Source: Scalesia atractyloides (taxonomy: Eukaryota; Streptophyta; Magnoliopsida; Asterales; Asteraceae). From it: a DNA stretch of 64,000 nt. Location: the NCBI GenBank assembly GCA_947069175.1, contig CAMTDV010000013.1, positions 30,879,857-30,943,856 on the forward strand, written 5' to 3'. Positions within the stretch are counted from its first letter, which is position 1; each line of letters opens with the position of its first letter. The notes beneath the pieces are model-generated. The model did no database searches and was not told the origin of the DNA. It was given only the letters and a program-made list of their open reading frames with translations. Position numbers and translations under genes: made by a program. Of this stretch, positions 34,067-46,406 are shown in pieces.

Positions 34067-34593
34067 CTGTTAAAATTCATTAGAAAATGATCAAAGATAT
34101 ATGATTAAAGAATATATCTCAACCCAAACTATGCCCAAATATAGCTCGCTCAAAATCGGTACAGAAATTAAGCCGAGCTAACTCTTTTAATTTTTTTGGT
34201 TGAGCTCGAGGCAAGGTGAGCTCCCTCATATTTTGCCTGTTTGGCTTGCATAAGTGCAGTTTATATAAAAGGTTTCAACTTTTAAGTTAAAACCAAATCA
34301 ATTCGTCATTTATGTTGGCATCATATGTGCAAGAAATATTATATTTAACTGTTATATTTATTCATATGTGCAACAAAAATGCAAAGTTGGTTATGCTATA
34401 AATATAAACGATTTGGCTAGAGGTTTATCCAAGTTTAACTTGAACTCATTTTCAGCTTGTTAAAATTTTTTGAGCCGAGCGGATTCATTTAAGTTCAAGC
34501 TGAAGCTAGCTCGGCTCACTTGTTAATCAACCCTACACGCAATTAACAATACACACTCGAATCAATACGCAATATGGTTTTATGTATACTGAG
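34067..34593. other. Upstream side of the dioxygenase fragment; degenerate repeat
   Basis: This would be intron or flank of the DAO-like gene. Stretches rich in GAGCTCGAG/GCCGAGC at 34145-34230 and 34435-34530 resemble the interior of the MITE next door and may be a second, older copy without clear ends. No exon is recognised. Confidence 0.4.
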
Positions 34594-35056
34594 TAGGGGT
34601 GTAAACAAGCCTAGAGGCTCGAGTTCTACTACTTATCGGCTCGGTTAAAAGCTCGAACTTGCCGAGCTTTAACGAGCCCGGGCCTGAACCCGAGCTTGTA
34701 ATAGAGCTCGTTTAGTTATCAAGCCCGAGCTTAAGCCTGAAATACAAAGCTCGTTTAGGCTCGCGAGACGAAACGCGCCCAAACAAAATTTTACTTTTTT
34801 ATAAATAATATAATAATAATGATAATAACAATGGCGAGTCGAGCTCAAGCCGAGCTTCGCTCCTTTAAGCGATATTGAAGCGAGCTCTGGCCAAGCTTTT
34901 AGCTTGTTTGAGGTTGTTCTCAAAATAGCTTGAGCAGAGTCGAGCCAAGCTCGAACTTTGGGTTTAACTTGCGCCGAGCTCGAGCTCAAATAAGTAGACT
35001 CAAACCGAGCCGAGCTCGAGCCTAATCGGGCTCGGCCCGACTCATTTACACCCCTA
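34594..35056. mobile_element. hAT-type MITE with perfect 8-bp target-site duplication
   Basis: The element is 463 bp. It starts TAGGGGTGTAAAC and ends with the inverted partner ATTTACACCCCTA, and its interior is rich in GAGCTCG/CGAGCTC repeats. ATACTGAG is duplicated exactly at 34586-34593 and 35057-35064. An 8-bp duplication with (T/C)AGGGGTGTAAA ends is diagnostic of hAT elements. It has no coding capacity; the minus-strand ORF across it is incidental. Confidence 0.9.
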
Positions 35057-35064
35057 ATACTGAG

Positions 35065-36964
35065 TGTTATACTGTTATTCAAAGCAGGGATGTAAACGAG
35101 TCAAGCCCAAGCTCGACTAAGAAGAAATTTAAGAAGAAAAGCTATATTTTATCTTGAAAAGGTATATTAAAAAATGAGTTACAAGTTTAATTAATTAGCT
35201 AATTAATAGCAATTATAGGTTTACCTATATGCCCTTTTTCATAATATTAAATACACACATTAAATGAAGTAAATGAAGAATTTCTATTGGTTTAAAATTT
35301 ATTCTTTTTATTCTTACAAAATTTTTCTTCTCATTTGAACTCTCCACTATACATATATAGTGAAAGTGTAAACTACAATATCACTTAACGTAGAATACGT
35401 ACAAGATGAAATTATAACATGCGTAATTATAAATTTTAACATGTTTGATTAGGTTTTTACCCCATGCGTGATTTCAAATTTTGTACATGTGCGATTATGT
35501 TCATGCGTGATTATGGTTTTCAACATGTGTGATGTATAGTTTTTCAACATGCGTGATATAGGTTTTCAACATGCGTGATTAGGGTTTTGACTTTTATAAC
35601 GTCCGTAATTTTATTTCGTACACCTCGTACATTAAGGAATATTGTACGTTAACCCACCCTATATATGTCATATATTCATATGGCACCATACACAATTAAC
35701 ATGGTCGATTAGATGTTGGGTTCATAACATATATTTTATATGAATTGCTATCGACACACTTTAGGACAAATTGGTTGTATATGAGAGGAAAATCTTTAGT
35801 AAGGTGTGTAAGATTGGAGCAATTCATGATAGATGACCAGAGAATTGAAGAACTTTTCCTGACTAGTAAGTAGAAACCTCTAAAAAAGTTTCCACGGGCT
35901 AATTAAAATAATTACGTTTCCCGTCCCCGATCATGGAGGAGGAGAGAATTTTAGGATGTTCGATTTTGTTGAAAACGACATTTCTTATAATAAATTTAGA
36001 AAACATAAAATAATCAAAACAATCCTATATTATATGCGGATATGAGAGATGTTTAGTTCATAAAAACTATCTGGACTCAATACTACTTATTCAGAATCTC
36101 CACTGCATCATACACAAAAAAAACTTACACACAACAAAGCAACAAAACAAGTAATAAGCAATAAGGAGTTAGACTTATTATGACTAATCATGATTAGGTT
36201 TGATTTTTTGGTTGAGCATTTGAAGAAAAAATATGCTAATGTAGATTTTATTGTTTACAACTTAATGAATTGTGTTGAAAGTTCAAGATAATCAAGATTG
36301 ACATGTTTTGTGACATATGAAAGTTGCGTACACCTTATATACATGAATATAAAAAACATCGTACATATATACATGATAAATTCACCTACACTTGATATAT
36401 TCACCATTAATGTGTTTCTTTAAGTGGCTAAATCGTATACATTTTCTTTATTCCAGAATTTGAATGGAACACAAACTTGCGTGAGAAATCAGGAAACAAA
36501 GAGACTAAAAAGTAATGCTTAAGAATCTCTTACACGTCTACCTAAATTAAACAATGTTCACATACATATAAAAATTCAAAATTGACGAATGAACCTGAAG
36601 ACCTTAGAAGAAGAAATAACTACTTTAAACCATTTCTATATCTTGAAGGCAAATTTAGTATCCCTTTAATACTATAAATTTTGGTAAAATATAAAACATA
36701 GATGCACATCTTGACGGAGGTCACTAATCAAAGATTAAGACATGAAACGGTAATATAAAAATGAATACAATTCGATGTTAATATATGCACACTAAAATAC
36801 ATATGTGAAGTCAACATACTTGATCAGATTGCACTCAGAGATTAGAATGATTTTCTATATACTCATAGTGTTACTTTTGACAGGAGGATACCCGCAAATA
36901 TTTATTTGAATACGATTAATCATCTAAAATTACACATTATTAATGCATCAACTAATTTAAGCAC
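35065..36964. other. AT-rich intergenic DNA
   Basis: No gene is seen. A partial second copy of the neighbouring MITE end (GGGATGTAAACGAGTCAAGC) lies at about 35088-35107. A degenerate tandem array lies at 35415-35595. The remainder is AT-rich with short open frames only. Confidence 0.6.
35415..35595 (+). repeat. Degenerate tandem repeat around CATGCGTGATT
   Basis: About six loose units of 25-35 bases carry (A)CATGCGTGATTA followed by GGTTTT or similar, with the spacing drifting. It looks like a decaying minisatellite with no known role. Confidence 0.6.
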
Positions 36965-37090
36965 AAGGGTGGGGTTGTGTTCAATTTGCAAAGCCATTGG
37001 AGTTAAGGTGTTGCTCTCTTTGAGGTCAAGGGTTCGAGTCTCACTAAAGACGGATTTGGTATAATTTAAGTCGTAAAATAACTTTTTTTA
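36965..37090 (+). repeat. tRNA-derived SINE-like element
   Basis: AAGCCATTGGAGTTAAGGTG resembles a pol III A box and GGGTTCGAGTCTCAC a B box, about 35 bases apart, and a T-rich end (ACTTTTTTTA) follows. This is the layout of plant SINEs that end in T tracts. No target-site duplication was found, and the T tract could equally be the complement of the poly(A) tail of the neighbouring minus-strand LINE. Confidence 0.45.
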
Positions 37091-37242
37091 AGTGAACTTC
37101 ATTAAAACACGAACCACCTCAAACCGAGGTAGCCGAAACCAAACCTACAAATGTACTTACTTACACCATTCTTACCAAATAATCGACTTGTTTTTAGATC
37201 TAGTTGAAAACCACAAGAAACCTACAGACTTCATCTCGCTGA

Positions 37243-40200
37243 TTATATGGACCATTTTAATTGAATTATTGTTGAACTTGAGACTATTCTAAACCCTCCA
37301 AATGCACCAGCAACCAATCCTAATAGGTCCATTAGGGCCTCCTTTTTCTGGTCTTTGAGCCCAACATGCTCATGAACTTCAATCAGATCCTTAAAAGAAA
37401 ACACAAGGAAGTTTTGAACATTACACCAATTACTAATGTAAGCCCAAAGCATAGATGCAAAGTAACACGAAGTGAACAGGTGGTCCACCATCTCCTCTCC
37501 TTCGCCACATAAAACACACGCTGTCTCCTCCCCTCCTCTATTTCTTTTGTTTAAAGTCATGAGCGTTGTAATCCTATTCAATTCAGCTCTCCAAATAAAT
37601 ACATTGCACTTACTCGGAAGCCACTTACATCATTCGGTCGTATACCCCTCCATTTGTAACATGTTCTTATCAAGAAGTCTTTTCACTGCCCTCGCACTAA
37701 ATTCCTCGTCGGCCGCACCATTCCAAGACCTTGAATCCCTCCAGTGATTCAGCTGAACCGGAAGTAACAGGAAACATAGATCAACCAGATCATTGACTAT
37801 CGAGCCAGTGGTTATCGGACTCTTCTATTGCTAGTTAAATCTACGGTTATTTTCAACAGTGTTGACATGTTGCACACGCTCACTTACTCTACATCCCTTC
37901 TCCACCTCAATCTTGAATAACTCCGGGAACCTGTCTTTTAAGGGAGTGTTACCGAGCCAAGGGTCTAACTAGAACGCAGTATCCTCTCCACTTCCGACCG
38001 AGGCTTTGAAGTAATTCCTTAGTGGAACACCATCCACATTCATCTTCGTTAACACCTGCACAATATTACTCCAAACGCCACTAACCATCTTTCTAACCAG
38101 GAAGAATTCCCAGCTATTCCTTGTGGTATGGATGGCTTCGATCACTGTAACCCACAACCTACTTTTTTCCGCCAAGAACCTCCATGCCTACTTAGCCAAT
38201 AATGAAGTGTTAATATCTTTCAACTTGCTAAGCCCTGGCCACCACAAATTTTAGGCCGCCCACCCGGTCCTAAACGACCCAATGAAGTTTCTTCGTCATG
38301 TTATCACCACCCCACAGGAATACTCATATTTTTTCGCCTCAATATTTTTATCACTTGGTTCAGGGCCTTATATAACGAGAAATAATAGTTGGGAAGGCTT
38401 TTGAGAACCGATTTGATAAGGGTAATTCTACCCCCAATCAAGAGTAACGAAGTTTTTTATGTATCCAACTTACAATCAAAAATATCAAAGACCGGCTACC
38501 AGTTTGCTACCCGGTTCATATTAGCACCAACTAACAAACCAAGGTATTTGAACGGAAAGGTACCAGATTGACACCCCACAGTAGAAGCCATATCATTGAG
38601 CACAGCCGATTCCACTCCTATCGCATAAGTGTTAGACTTACCAATATTAATTTTGAGCCGCAAACATAATGGAAAACCCAGAGGGTACGAACCATATTAT
38701 TGATGTTATACTGTGACCACTCCCTAGAATAATAGCATCGTCAGCATAAAATAAGTGCTAAACACACAGCCCATTGTTAGGCATTTGGATACCCAAGATG
38801 GCTCTTTCCCTCCTAGCCTTTTCAAACATACAGGAAAGAGCCTCCATAACCATAATGAAGAGAAATGGCGAGATAGGGTCTCCTTACCTTGAACCTTTTG
38901 ACACAGGAACTCAAAAGTAAGGGCCTCGTTGACCAAAACTGACAACCTAGCCGATTCGAGAATCCTTTTAATCCAATTGCACCACCTTGACGGGAACCCT
39001 ATTTGAACCATTATGGAGATGAGAAAGTTCCAATAAACGTTGTCAAATGCCTTCTCGAAATCAATTTTCAAATAGAACACTTTTTTCTTAAATCTTTTCT
39101 CCCAATTAACAATTTTATTGATAAAAAGCGACCCGTCAAGAATGTATGTACCTTTCACAAAGGCAGACTGAGACTCGTAAATCACCGTTCTTATCACCCT
39201 TTTCAACCGGTTAGCCAGGACTTTAGAAACCACTTTACTAATAACTCTAATAAGATTAATGGGCTTGTTATTTTTTAGCTCCACCGGGTCTCTCATTTTA
39301 GGGACCAGCATGATAAAAAAACGAACTGCAACACATGTTAAACACCCCATACTCAAAAAAGTCGCCTAAAATCTATTTGAAATCATCCTCGAACGGCTAC
39401 CAAAAATGTTTAATGAATTTCATGTTCATCCCATCTGGCCCAGGAGCCATATCACTCCCGCATTCATTGACGCCTCCTTGATTTCCACCAATGAAAACGG
39501 CTCAACCAGAACTCCTTATCAGCTCCTGGTAGAGTTTTAATACCTTCACTGCACAAGGATGGTCTATCCTGATATTCTTCCTTAGATCTCTCTGAAGAAT
39601 CCCATAATTTCTTTTTTAACTCGAGCAGGCTTCATAACCCACCTGCCTCCAATCGTTAACCTCGGATCTGGTTTGAGCTTTTCCTCATATTGACATGCAC
39701 ATGGAAGAATTTCAAGTTTTTGTCTCCGTCAAGAGCCCATCTCATTCTAGCTCTTTGTCTCAAATATGCTCCTTTATTCCGTTCGAATTCTATCATAACT
39801 TTTTTGTTTTCGATATAAGCCCATTGTTCTTCTTCCTCTAAAGCCCCTCTAACATAGTTTCGTCAATTTCTTCTCATTCCTCCTTTGCTTTATAGAAAAT
39901 CACAATCTCTTTTTTTTTGTTTTCCTCCCTCCACTCCTTTAGAAATAATTTTCTAATTGAAGCAATTTTTTTCGTTAAGCCGATATCAAGTAACCCAAAG
40001 AAGCTCGATTCAGCCACAACCTTTTCCATCACTTCCTGAAAACCTGGCTTCCCGATCCACGAGTTGAACACCCTAAACGGCTTGGATCCGTAATTTCTCT
40101 TTGTAATCATAAGGATCAAAGCACAATAATCAGAGTACATAGTAGGCAAAGCCCTCAAAAACAGCTTCTAGCTACTTATAAAAGTATTCCAGGCACACTA

Positions 40201-40465
40201 GAACTCTTTCGATTTTACTTAATTTTCTCCCATTATACTTGAAATAAGTGAATCTTCTACCTTTCATGTTATACTCAACCAAATTTGCTTGGCTTATGAA
40301 GTCATTGAAGTTACTAGCATAGTCAATCTTGAACCCAAAGTTCTTTCGCTCTTCCAAAGTTCTAACGACATTGAAGTCGCTGGCAACAACCCACATTCCC
40401 TTGAACCCTTCCATTTTGGATCTGATCTCATTCCACAATAAAAGCTTAGCTGGAGTTCTCTAAGG
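37243..40465 (-). pseudogene. LINE ORF2: endonuclease C-terminal part, reverse transcriptase, zf-RVT
   Basis: Read on minus from 40465. The endonuclease continues with LLLWNEIRSKMEG and VASDFNVVRTLEERKNFG (family G-D-F-N, here S-D-F-N). Reverse transcriptase occupies about 39300-38700, with INLIRVISKVVSKVLANRL, SAFVKGTYILDGSLFINK and KIDFEKAFDNVYWNFL, then after a frame change the catalytic FYADDAIIL at about 38725-38750. The zf-RVT end (37581-37243) has CVLCGEGEEMVDHLFTSC. Many stops and shifts are present. The protein would nick target DNA and prime reverse transcription there. It is inactive. Confidence 0.85.
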
Positions 40466-40470
40466 GGCGT
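40466..40470. other. Target-site duplication of copia element B, left copy
   Basis: GGCGT directly left of the element matches GGCGT at 51421-51425 directly right of it, in LINE sequence. The 5-bp size is normal for Ty1/copia integrase. Confidence 0.95.
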
Positions 40471-41218
40471 TGTAGGTCCACCTGCGGATGGTGTTAAACT
40501 AGTTCCTTGTTCATATGACACACACACAAGTGCGGAATCCAAGTGTGCATGCAACCAAAGCAAAGTAAAGAACACGGGGTAACCAAATATTCACTATCTT
40601 GATTAATGATTGAGAACAAGTACAAACATATACACACAATGCTCGTATGACTCAAACAAACTTGTCGTGTTCTTGTGTCTTCGTCTTTAGAGATAACAAT
40701 CTCTCTGGTCCGTCTGGTGAGCTAGTCAACTTTCACGCGCAAGTCCACCAGTTCTCCAGGCAACCCACAACTAAGAGGTACATGTCTGCTTATATAGTGT
40801 CTGTCTAGTTTCGTACGAAATACGAGTCTAGACATACTGAACACACTATTTCACACGAATCACAACTCCAGGGTTTTGTACGAGACACTGTTTCGTACGA
40901 AATACTTATTTCGTACGAAACAAGTAACACACTTGTTACTCATATTATTTCGTACGAATCATGTGATTCGTACGATTTCTTTGACTCACACAGAATCCAT
41001 TTTTCTGGAGAACGTGTGTAGACATATCATTTACAAGCCTTTTCAGTATGCACACATGCAATTGATTAACACAGACAAGCTAAGATGTCATACTAGATCA
41101 AGATAGAAGGATACCTCGATCTATTCGACACGACCAAACCTATACAGACACTTGAGCAAAGACCGTACAATTACCACTGTAATTAAGAACAAGCGACAGA
41201 CACAAAACTGTATCAACA
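40471..41218 (-). repeat. 3' LTR of copia element B
   Basis: Plus-strand ends are TGTAGGTCCACC and TGTATCAACA. It is very similar to the 5' LTR at 50679-51420, with only scattered differences, so the insertion is relatively young. It carries several TTCGTACGAA palindromes at 40810-40980. Confidence 0.95.
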
Positions 41219-41230
41219 AACTCCCCCTTG
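41219..41230 (-). other. Polypurine tract of copia element B
   Basis: The minus strand reads AAGGGGGAGTT next to the 3' LTR. Confidence 0.85.
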
Positions 41231-42955
41231 GATGTTGCTTGATCTTCGGTCTTTGGTCTTCGGTCTTTGGTCTTCAGACTTTGGTCTTCACATAGAATGG
41301 TTTGGAGTATCAACAAACTCCCACTGAAGATCTGCTATCCATTGATAGATCTGCTCTAATGATTAGTGCATCGGGTCTTCGAACTTCTAAGAAACTTCAA
41401 GTCATTCTTGTTTCCTCTTCTGACTTGTCAGATTTCTTCGTTGCTGGTCTTTGTTTATGTTCTTTTTGTATCAATCTGTACTCATGGACAAATATAATTA
41501 GAACACAAATTTCTCAGGGAATAGACACGAAAAACTTATCATAAATTCTTCGTATGATTGTATTCCCTAAACGAAATACACACACTCGTATGAATTCTAG
41601 CAGCAGATTTGAGAAAAACAAGTGACCAAGTCAAAACAAATGACTAGGTTCATTCGTATGAGATACACACACTCAAACGAATTTCAGATTTTGATTTTTT
41701 GGTTACTTGTTGCAAGATATTACTTTATGAGGTTGCGATATCAAAGAGATGGTTTTCTGGCGTATCTTGAGAGAAACTCTCGAGTATCAACTTTGGCTAA
41801 CTTTCAAAAAGTAATTACATAAGCAACTAAGTAAACTAGACATAAAATCAAAATATACAGATAAACTATATATCTATTGAACAATCTTTTTCGAGTTTCA
41901 AGGTAAAAGAATCATACCAGCATTTTAATCTTTGTCAAAAACGATATTTGGTTTAAACTTCAAAATTAAATAGATAAGTATTTAACTATGATTATCGGTA
42001 TTGTTGTCCACGTAAGCTCAGATTTATCAGATGTAATCATGATTAGGAGATATGATTAAGGTATAGATTATACTTACTAGCCGGTGTTCAACCACATCAC
42101 GACAGATTCTCGTATCAAGATATGCACAAGAGAAAATCTTACCGGTGAGTATACTGCTTTATCATCTGTTTTGACGTATATGAATGATGTGAGATACTCA
42201 CTTATTTTTTATTGAAAACAAGCCCTTTGTGATTTAATCACTTATTGATGAGGAACTTGATTTTCATATGCATGCAGGGCGCAGGAGTAAGTCCGTGAAC
42301 AGGTTAGTACCATCGTACCGTCAAAGAGACGAACTTAGCTCCCGCATAAAACTATGATATTTTATCACTTATTTCGGGAATGTGATATTTTTATCACTTA
42401 TTTGAAGGTCGTATGCAGTATGTACACGTATGTATGATATCATGGAAGTTCTAGAATTACGCCACCGTTATTTTTCGGCAAAAGATTCAACCATGATACC
42501 CAGATGATAAGCCAGCATAAAAACCGATTATCTCAGAACCTCGGCACTCTATCAAACGAAATTTCGGTTCCAAGACCATATGCCAATGAATGGTTCCCAC
42601 CTAGCGTTCTGTCTGTTAAGTTTATATCAACATGCACATTTTAGTCTGATTGCGAGCCTACCGATACATCATAAGTAAAGTTACTTATCAATCTTCTTTC
42701 TATGCTTTTAACCATTTATGACAGATTTACCGGCGAATTTCATCATCTTCAACTTATCCAAGAAACTCATTTTTTTTATTTTTCTAATGTTTTTGTGTTT
42801 TTCTGATGTTTCTCCCCCTTAAACAAAGAAGGTAAATAAAAGACATATTTTTGTATTTTCTTAAACTTACTCCCCCTAAAATATAAAACTGAAAATATTT
42901 TTGTAGTTTTAGATTTTTAGAAAAGTATTCACAAAAATAGTTAGCCATGGTTGAG
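41231..42955 (-). other. Long 3' non-coding region of copia element B
   Basis: About 1.7 kb with no supported reading frame, collinear with 16988-18708 in element A. Two extra purine tracts on minus (near 42810-42820 and 42870-42880) repeat the AAGGGGGAG theme. There is no env-like frame, signal peptide or membrane segment that I can support. Confidence 0.7.
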
Positions 42956-44391
42956 TTACTCGGGCTTCACCTTGATGCCATTGACCAAAAGTAGATAATC
43001 AAAACGTGATTTATCAAAGGCTTTGGTAAAAAGGTCGGCACGTTGGTGATCAGTGTGGATTTTAACAACATCGATAAGTCTCTTTTCATAATAATCTCGT
43101 ATGAAATGATACATAATCTCAATGTGTTTTCTTTTTAAATGTTTACAGGATTCCGAGTGATCTGGAAAGCAGCTTCATTATCAACAAAAATAGGAGTAGT
43201 AAGAAATTCAAAACCGTAGTCGCGCATTTGCTGTTGAATCCATAGAACTTGAGAGCAGCAACTAGAAGCTGAAATATACTCAGCCTCACATGTTGATGTA
43301 GCTACACAAGTCTGCTTTTTGCATTGCCACGTGACTAGGCGATTTCCCAAGAACTGACATCCTGCGGTTGTTGACTTTGCATCGATTTTGCAGCCGCCAT
43401 GATCAGAATCACTGAATGCTGTCAGATCAAAGTTATCATCCTTAGGGTACCACAGACCCGTGTCAGGGCGACCCTTTAGATAACGAAAGATCCTTTTCAC
43501 AGCTATCAGGTGAGAAACCTTTGGACTAGACTCATAGCACGCCAGAAGGCATGTTGGGTACAATATATCGGGTCTTGAAGCAATAAGATACATGAGAGAT
43601 CCGATCATAGCACGATAGAGAGATGGTTCTACATGTTCCCCCATTCCGTCTGGAGTAATCCCATGATTTTGAGCTAATGGAGTTCCCAAAGGCTTTGAGT
43701 CATCCATCTGAAATCGCTTGAGAATATCTCCGACGTACTTGGTTTGATGGATAAAAATCCCTTCCTTTGATTGCTGAACCTGCAAACCTAAAAAGAAAGT
43801 CATTTCTCCCATTGCGCTCATCTCAAACTTCTCCTGCATAACCTGTTCGAATTCTTTGCACATTCGAGTGTTAGTAGACCCAAATATAATATCATCAACA
43901 TAAACCTGTACTAGCAGCAAGTCCTTGTCCTATTCCTTGATGAAGAGAGTACAGTCGATCAGGCCTCGTCGAAAACCATTCTTCAACAGATAGGTAGACA
44001 ACGTTTCATACCAAGCCCTCGGAGCTTGATGAAGACCAAATAACGCATTGTTGAGAAGCCAAACCTTGTCAGGATGGAGTTGATCTTCAAAACCTGGCGG
44101 TTGCTCAACATATACTTCCTCTTCTACCACACTATGAAGAAATGCACTCTTCACATCCATCTGATAAACGGTGAACTTCTTGAAGGACGCATAAGCCAAA
44201 AAGATTCTTATGGCCTCAAGTCGTGCAACCGGTGCATAAACTTCATTGTAATCAATGCCTTCGACCTGATTAAAACCTTGAACAACCAATCGCGCTTTGT
44301 TTCTCACAATAACACCTCGGTCATCCTTCTTGCATTTGTACACCCATCGTGTACCAATCTTCTTGTAGCCGTCAGGCCTGTCAACCAATTT
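42956..44391 (-). pseudogene. Reverse transcriptase and RNase H of copia element B
   Basis: Reverse transcriptase starts at about 44388 with GTRWVYKCKKDDRG and includes RLEAIRIFLAYASFKKFTVY, MDVKSAFLHSVVEEEVYVEQ and the catalytic YVDDIIFGS. RNase H has FSDSDHGGCKIDAKSTT, STCEAEYISAS and FVDNEAAFQITRN, supplying the acidic residues. Its tail, ending at TAA 42956-42958, is recovered after a frame change at about 43135. A stop lies near 43927 between the two main open segments. The two domains make DNA from the element RNA and remove the RNA strand. Confidence 0.9.
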
Positions 44392-46400
44392 TCAGACGCC
44401 TAACTTCTGAAACTGCTGAAGTTCTTCCTGCATGGCTTCAACCCACGAGTCTTCTTTCATTGCCTCCTTCCAAGATTTTGGTTCTACTTGGCACACATAG
44501 CAGGCAAAAGGCCAATCATTCAGACCACCAGATTCCCTGAATTCCGAATACAATCCAGCATTCTGGTTGTTTCGAAGCTGATTACGAGTCTGCACACCAC
44601 TCTGGACATCTCCAATAATATTCTGCTGAGGATGGATATTATGAATTCGAGTTTCTGGCACATCAGGAACTCGATAATTAATATCCAAATTGTTGATATT
44701 CATATCAACAGTTACATCGAGAGCTGGATTTGATGACGTTGTAGATGCCTGACCTTCGGTCGTTCCTTGAGATTGAATATTTGACGTACCATCTGAAATT
44801 CCAGGAACCGCACCAGAGGTAGCTTCATTCGTATCGTGAAACTCATCGTCTTCTGATGAAACATTATAATCCGCAGCGTCTTCGAATTCCTCATTTTGAA
44901 CAAGATTGTTAACCGAAGTCAACACTTGAGCGTTAACAATAATTGGTCGAACCAATGATGAGTCCACTGTTGTATCACTTTCCAATAACATCTGAGCAGC
45001 AGTTGTTGCATCATCAAAAGTTAGCAGATTAAAGGAGTCAAATAGCCCATCGTAGTCGAACATCCAAGGAGCACCCGGAGCTCTTGTAGCTTCTGTATAT
45101 CTCTGAACCTTGACTTCACCCCTTTCTTCAGTCTTCCTCGAAGACAAATTCCACACCCGTAAATTTGGAGTAGCATATCCAAGAAAGAAACCTTCGATAG
45201 CCTTGGGACCAAATTTTCCATATGGGTCGATCATAGTGCATGGAGCTCCAAAAGGTTCTAAGAAAGAAACATCCGGTTTCCTTTTATGTAACAATTCAAA
45301 ACATGTCTTCCCATGTCTCTTCACCGTCAGAACTCTATTCATCGTGTAGCACGCAGTAGCAACAGCTTCTCCCCAAAATTGAACAGGAAGTTCTGATTCT
45401 ACTAACATGGTTTTTGCAGTTTCAATAAGAGTTCGATTTTTCCTCTCAGCGATGCCATTTTGTTGTGGAGTGTATCGAGAACTGTACTCATGCATAATAC
45501 CCTTTGAGGAACAGTACCCATCCATAACTTGATTCTTGAATTCGGGCCATTGTCGCTTCTGATTCTCCTTACTTTCAGATTATACAAATTTTCTAGCAGA
45601 GTCAGGAGATTCTTGAGGATAGTAGGAACTTCACTCTTGTGTGCCAGCATGTTTACCCATGAGAATCTGGAATAGTCATCAGTAACTACCAGACAATAAG
45701 AATCACCAAAGGTTGTCTTGTGTTTCATAGGTCCAAAGATGTCCATATGAAGACGTTCCAGTGGCATATTCAAAGTGTTGATCTTCTTCACGGGATGGGT
45801 CTTTCTCGCTTGCTTCCCTTTCTTGCATGATATACAAACATCTTGAAGATGAAAGTTCTTCACTGGTACACCATTCACTAGATTGTTTTTCACCAAATAG
45901 TTCATTTTCCTTAGGTGAATGTGTCCCATACGTCTGTGCCAAGAGATTGATTCCTTCTCGGTGGCTTTAGAGACAAAACATGTGACCTGTGTAGATGTTG
46001 TAATAGCTTGGCTCATATCAAGAATATACAAATCATTAATTCTTGGAGTCGACAGGAGAATCCATTCCTTGGGGATCTTGAATCCAGGCTTCAGCACATA
46101 ACATCCGGCATCATCAAAATGTACCGTGAACTTCTTGTCGCAGATTTGAGAAACGCTAAGAAGATTGTGATCAATTTGCCGCACATAATTGATCTTGTCG
46201 AAGCTCACAACACCATTGGAGACCATTCCTTCTCCAGTGATGTATCCACCTTTGTCACCAGCAAAAGCAACATAACCACCCCTTATGCTTTTCACATCAT
46301 ATAGGAGCCGCAAGTCGCCCCTCATGTGCCTTGATGCTCCACTGTCAACAATCCAATGACTGTTTACAGTTCCTCCTGGAACACCCTGCACATTACACAA
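44392..46400 (-). pseudogene. Protease and integrase of copia element B
   Basis: The protease starts WIVDSGASRHMRGDLRLLYD with an intact D-S-G. The zinc-binding HHCC part of integrase is complete: H-R-R-M-G-H and CISCKKGK. The core follows with DIFGPM, TDDYSRFSW and RRIRSDNG, where a one-base loss near 45540 shifts frame. It resumes at about 45525 with SRYTPQQNGIAERKNRTLIE (catalytic Glu) and continues through a long acidic C-terminal region to about 44392. Apart from that shift and a stop at the boundary to reverse transcriptase, the region is open. It processes the polyprotein and integrates DNA. Confidence 0.92.
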
Positions 46401-46406
46401 ATAAGA

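Noticed and set aside
34669..35082. 137-codon minus-strand ORF
   Set aside because: It lies almost wholly inside the hAT MITE, whose GAGCTCG repeats give an open frame by composition.
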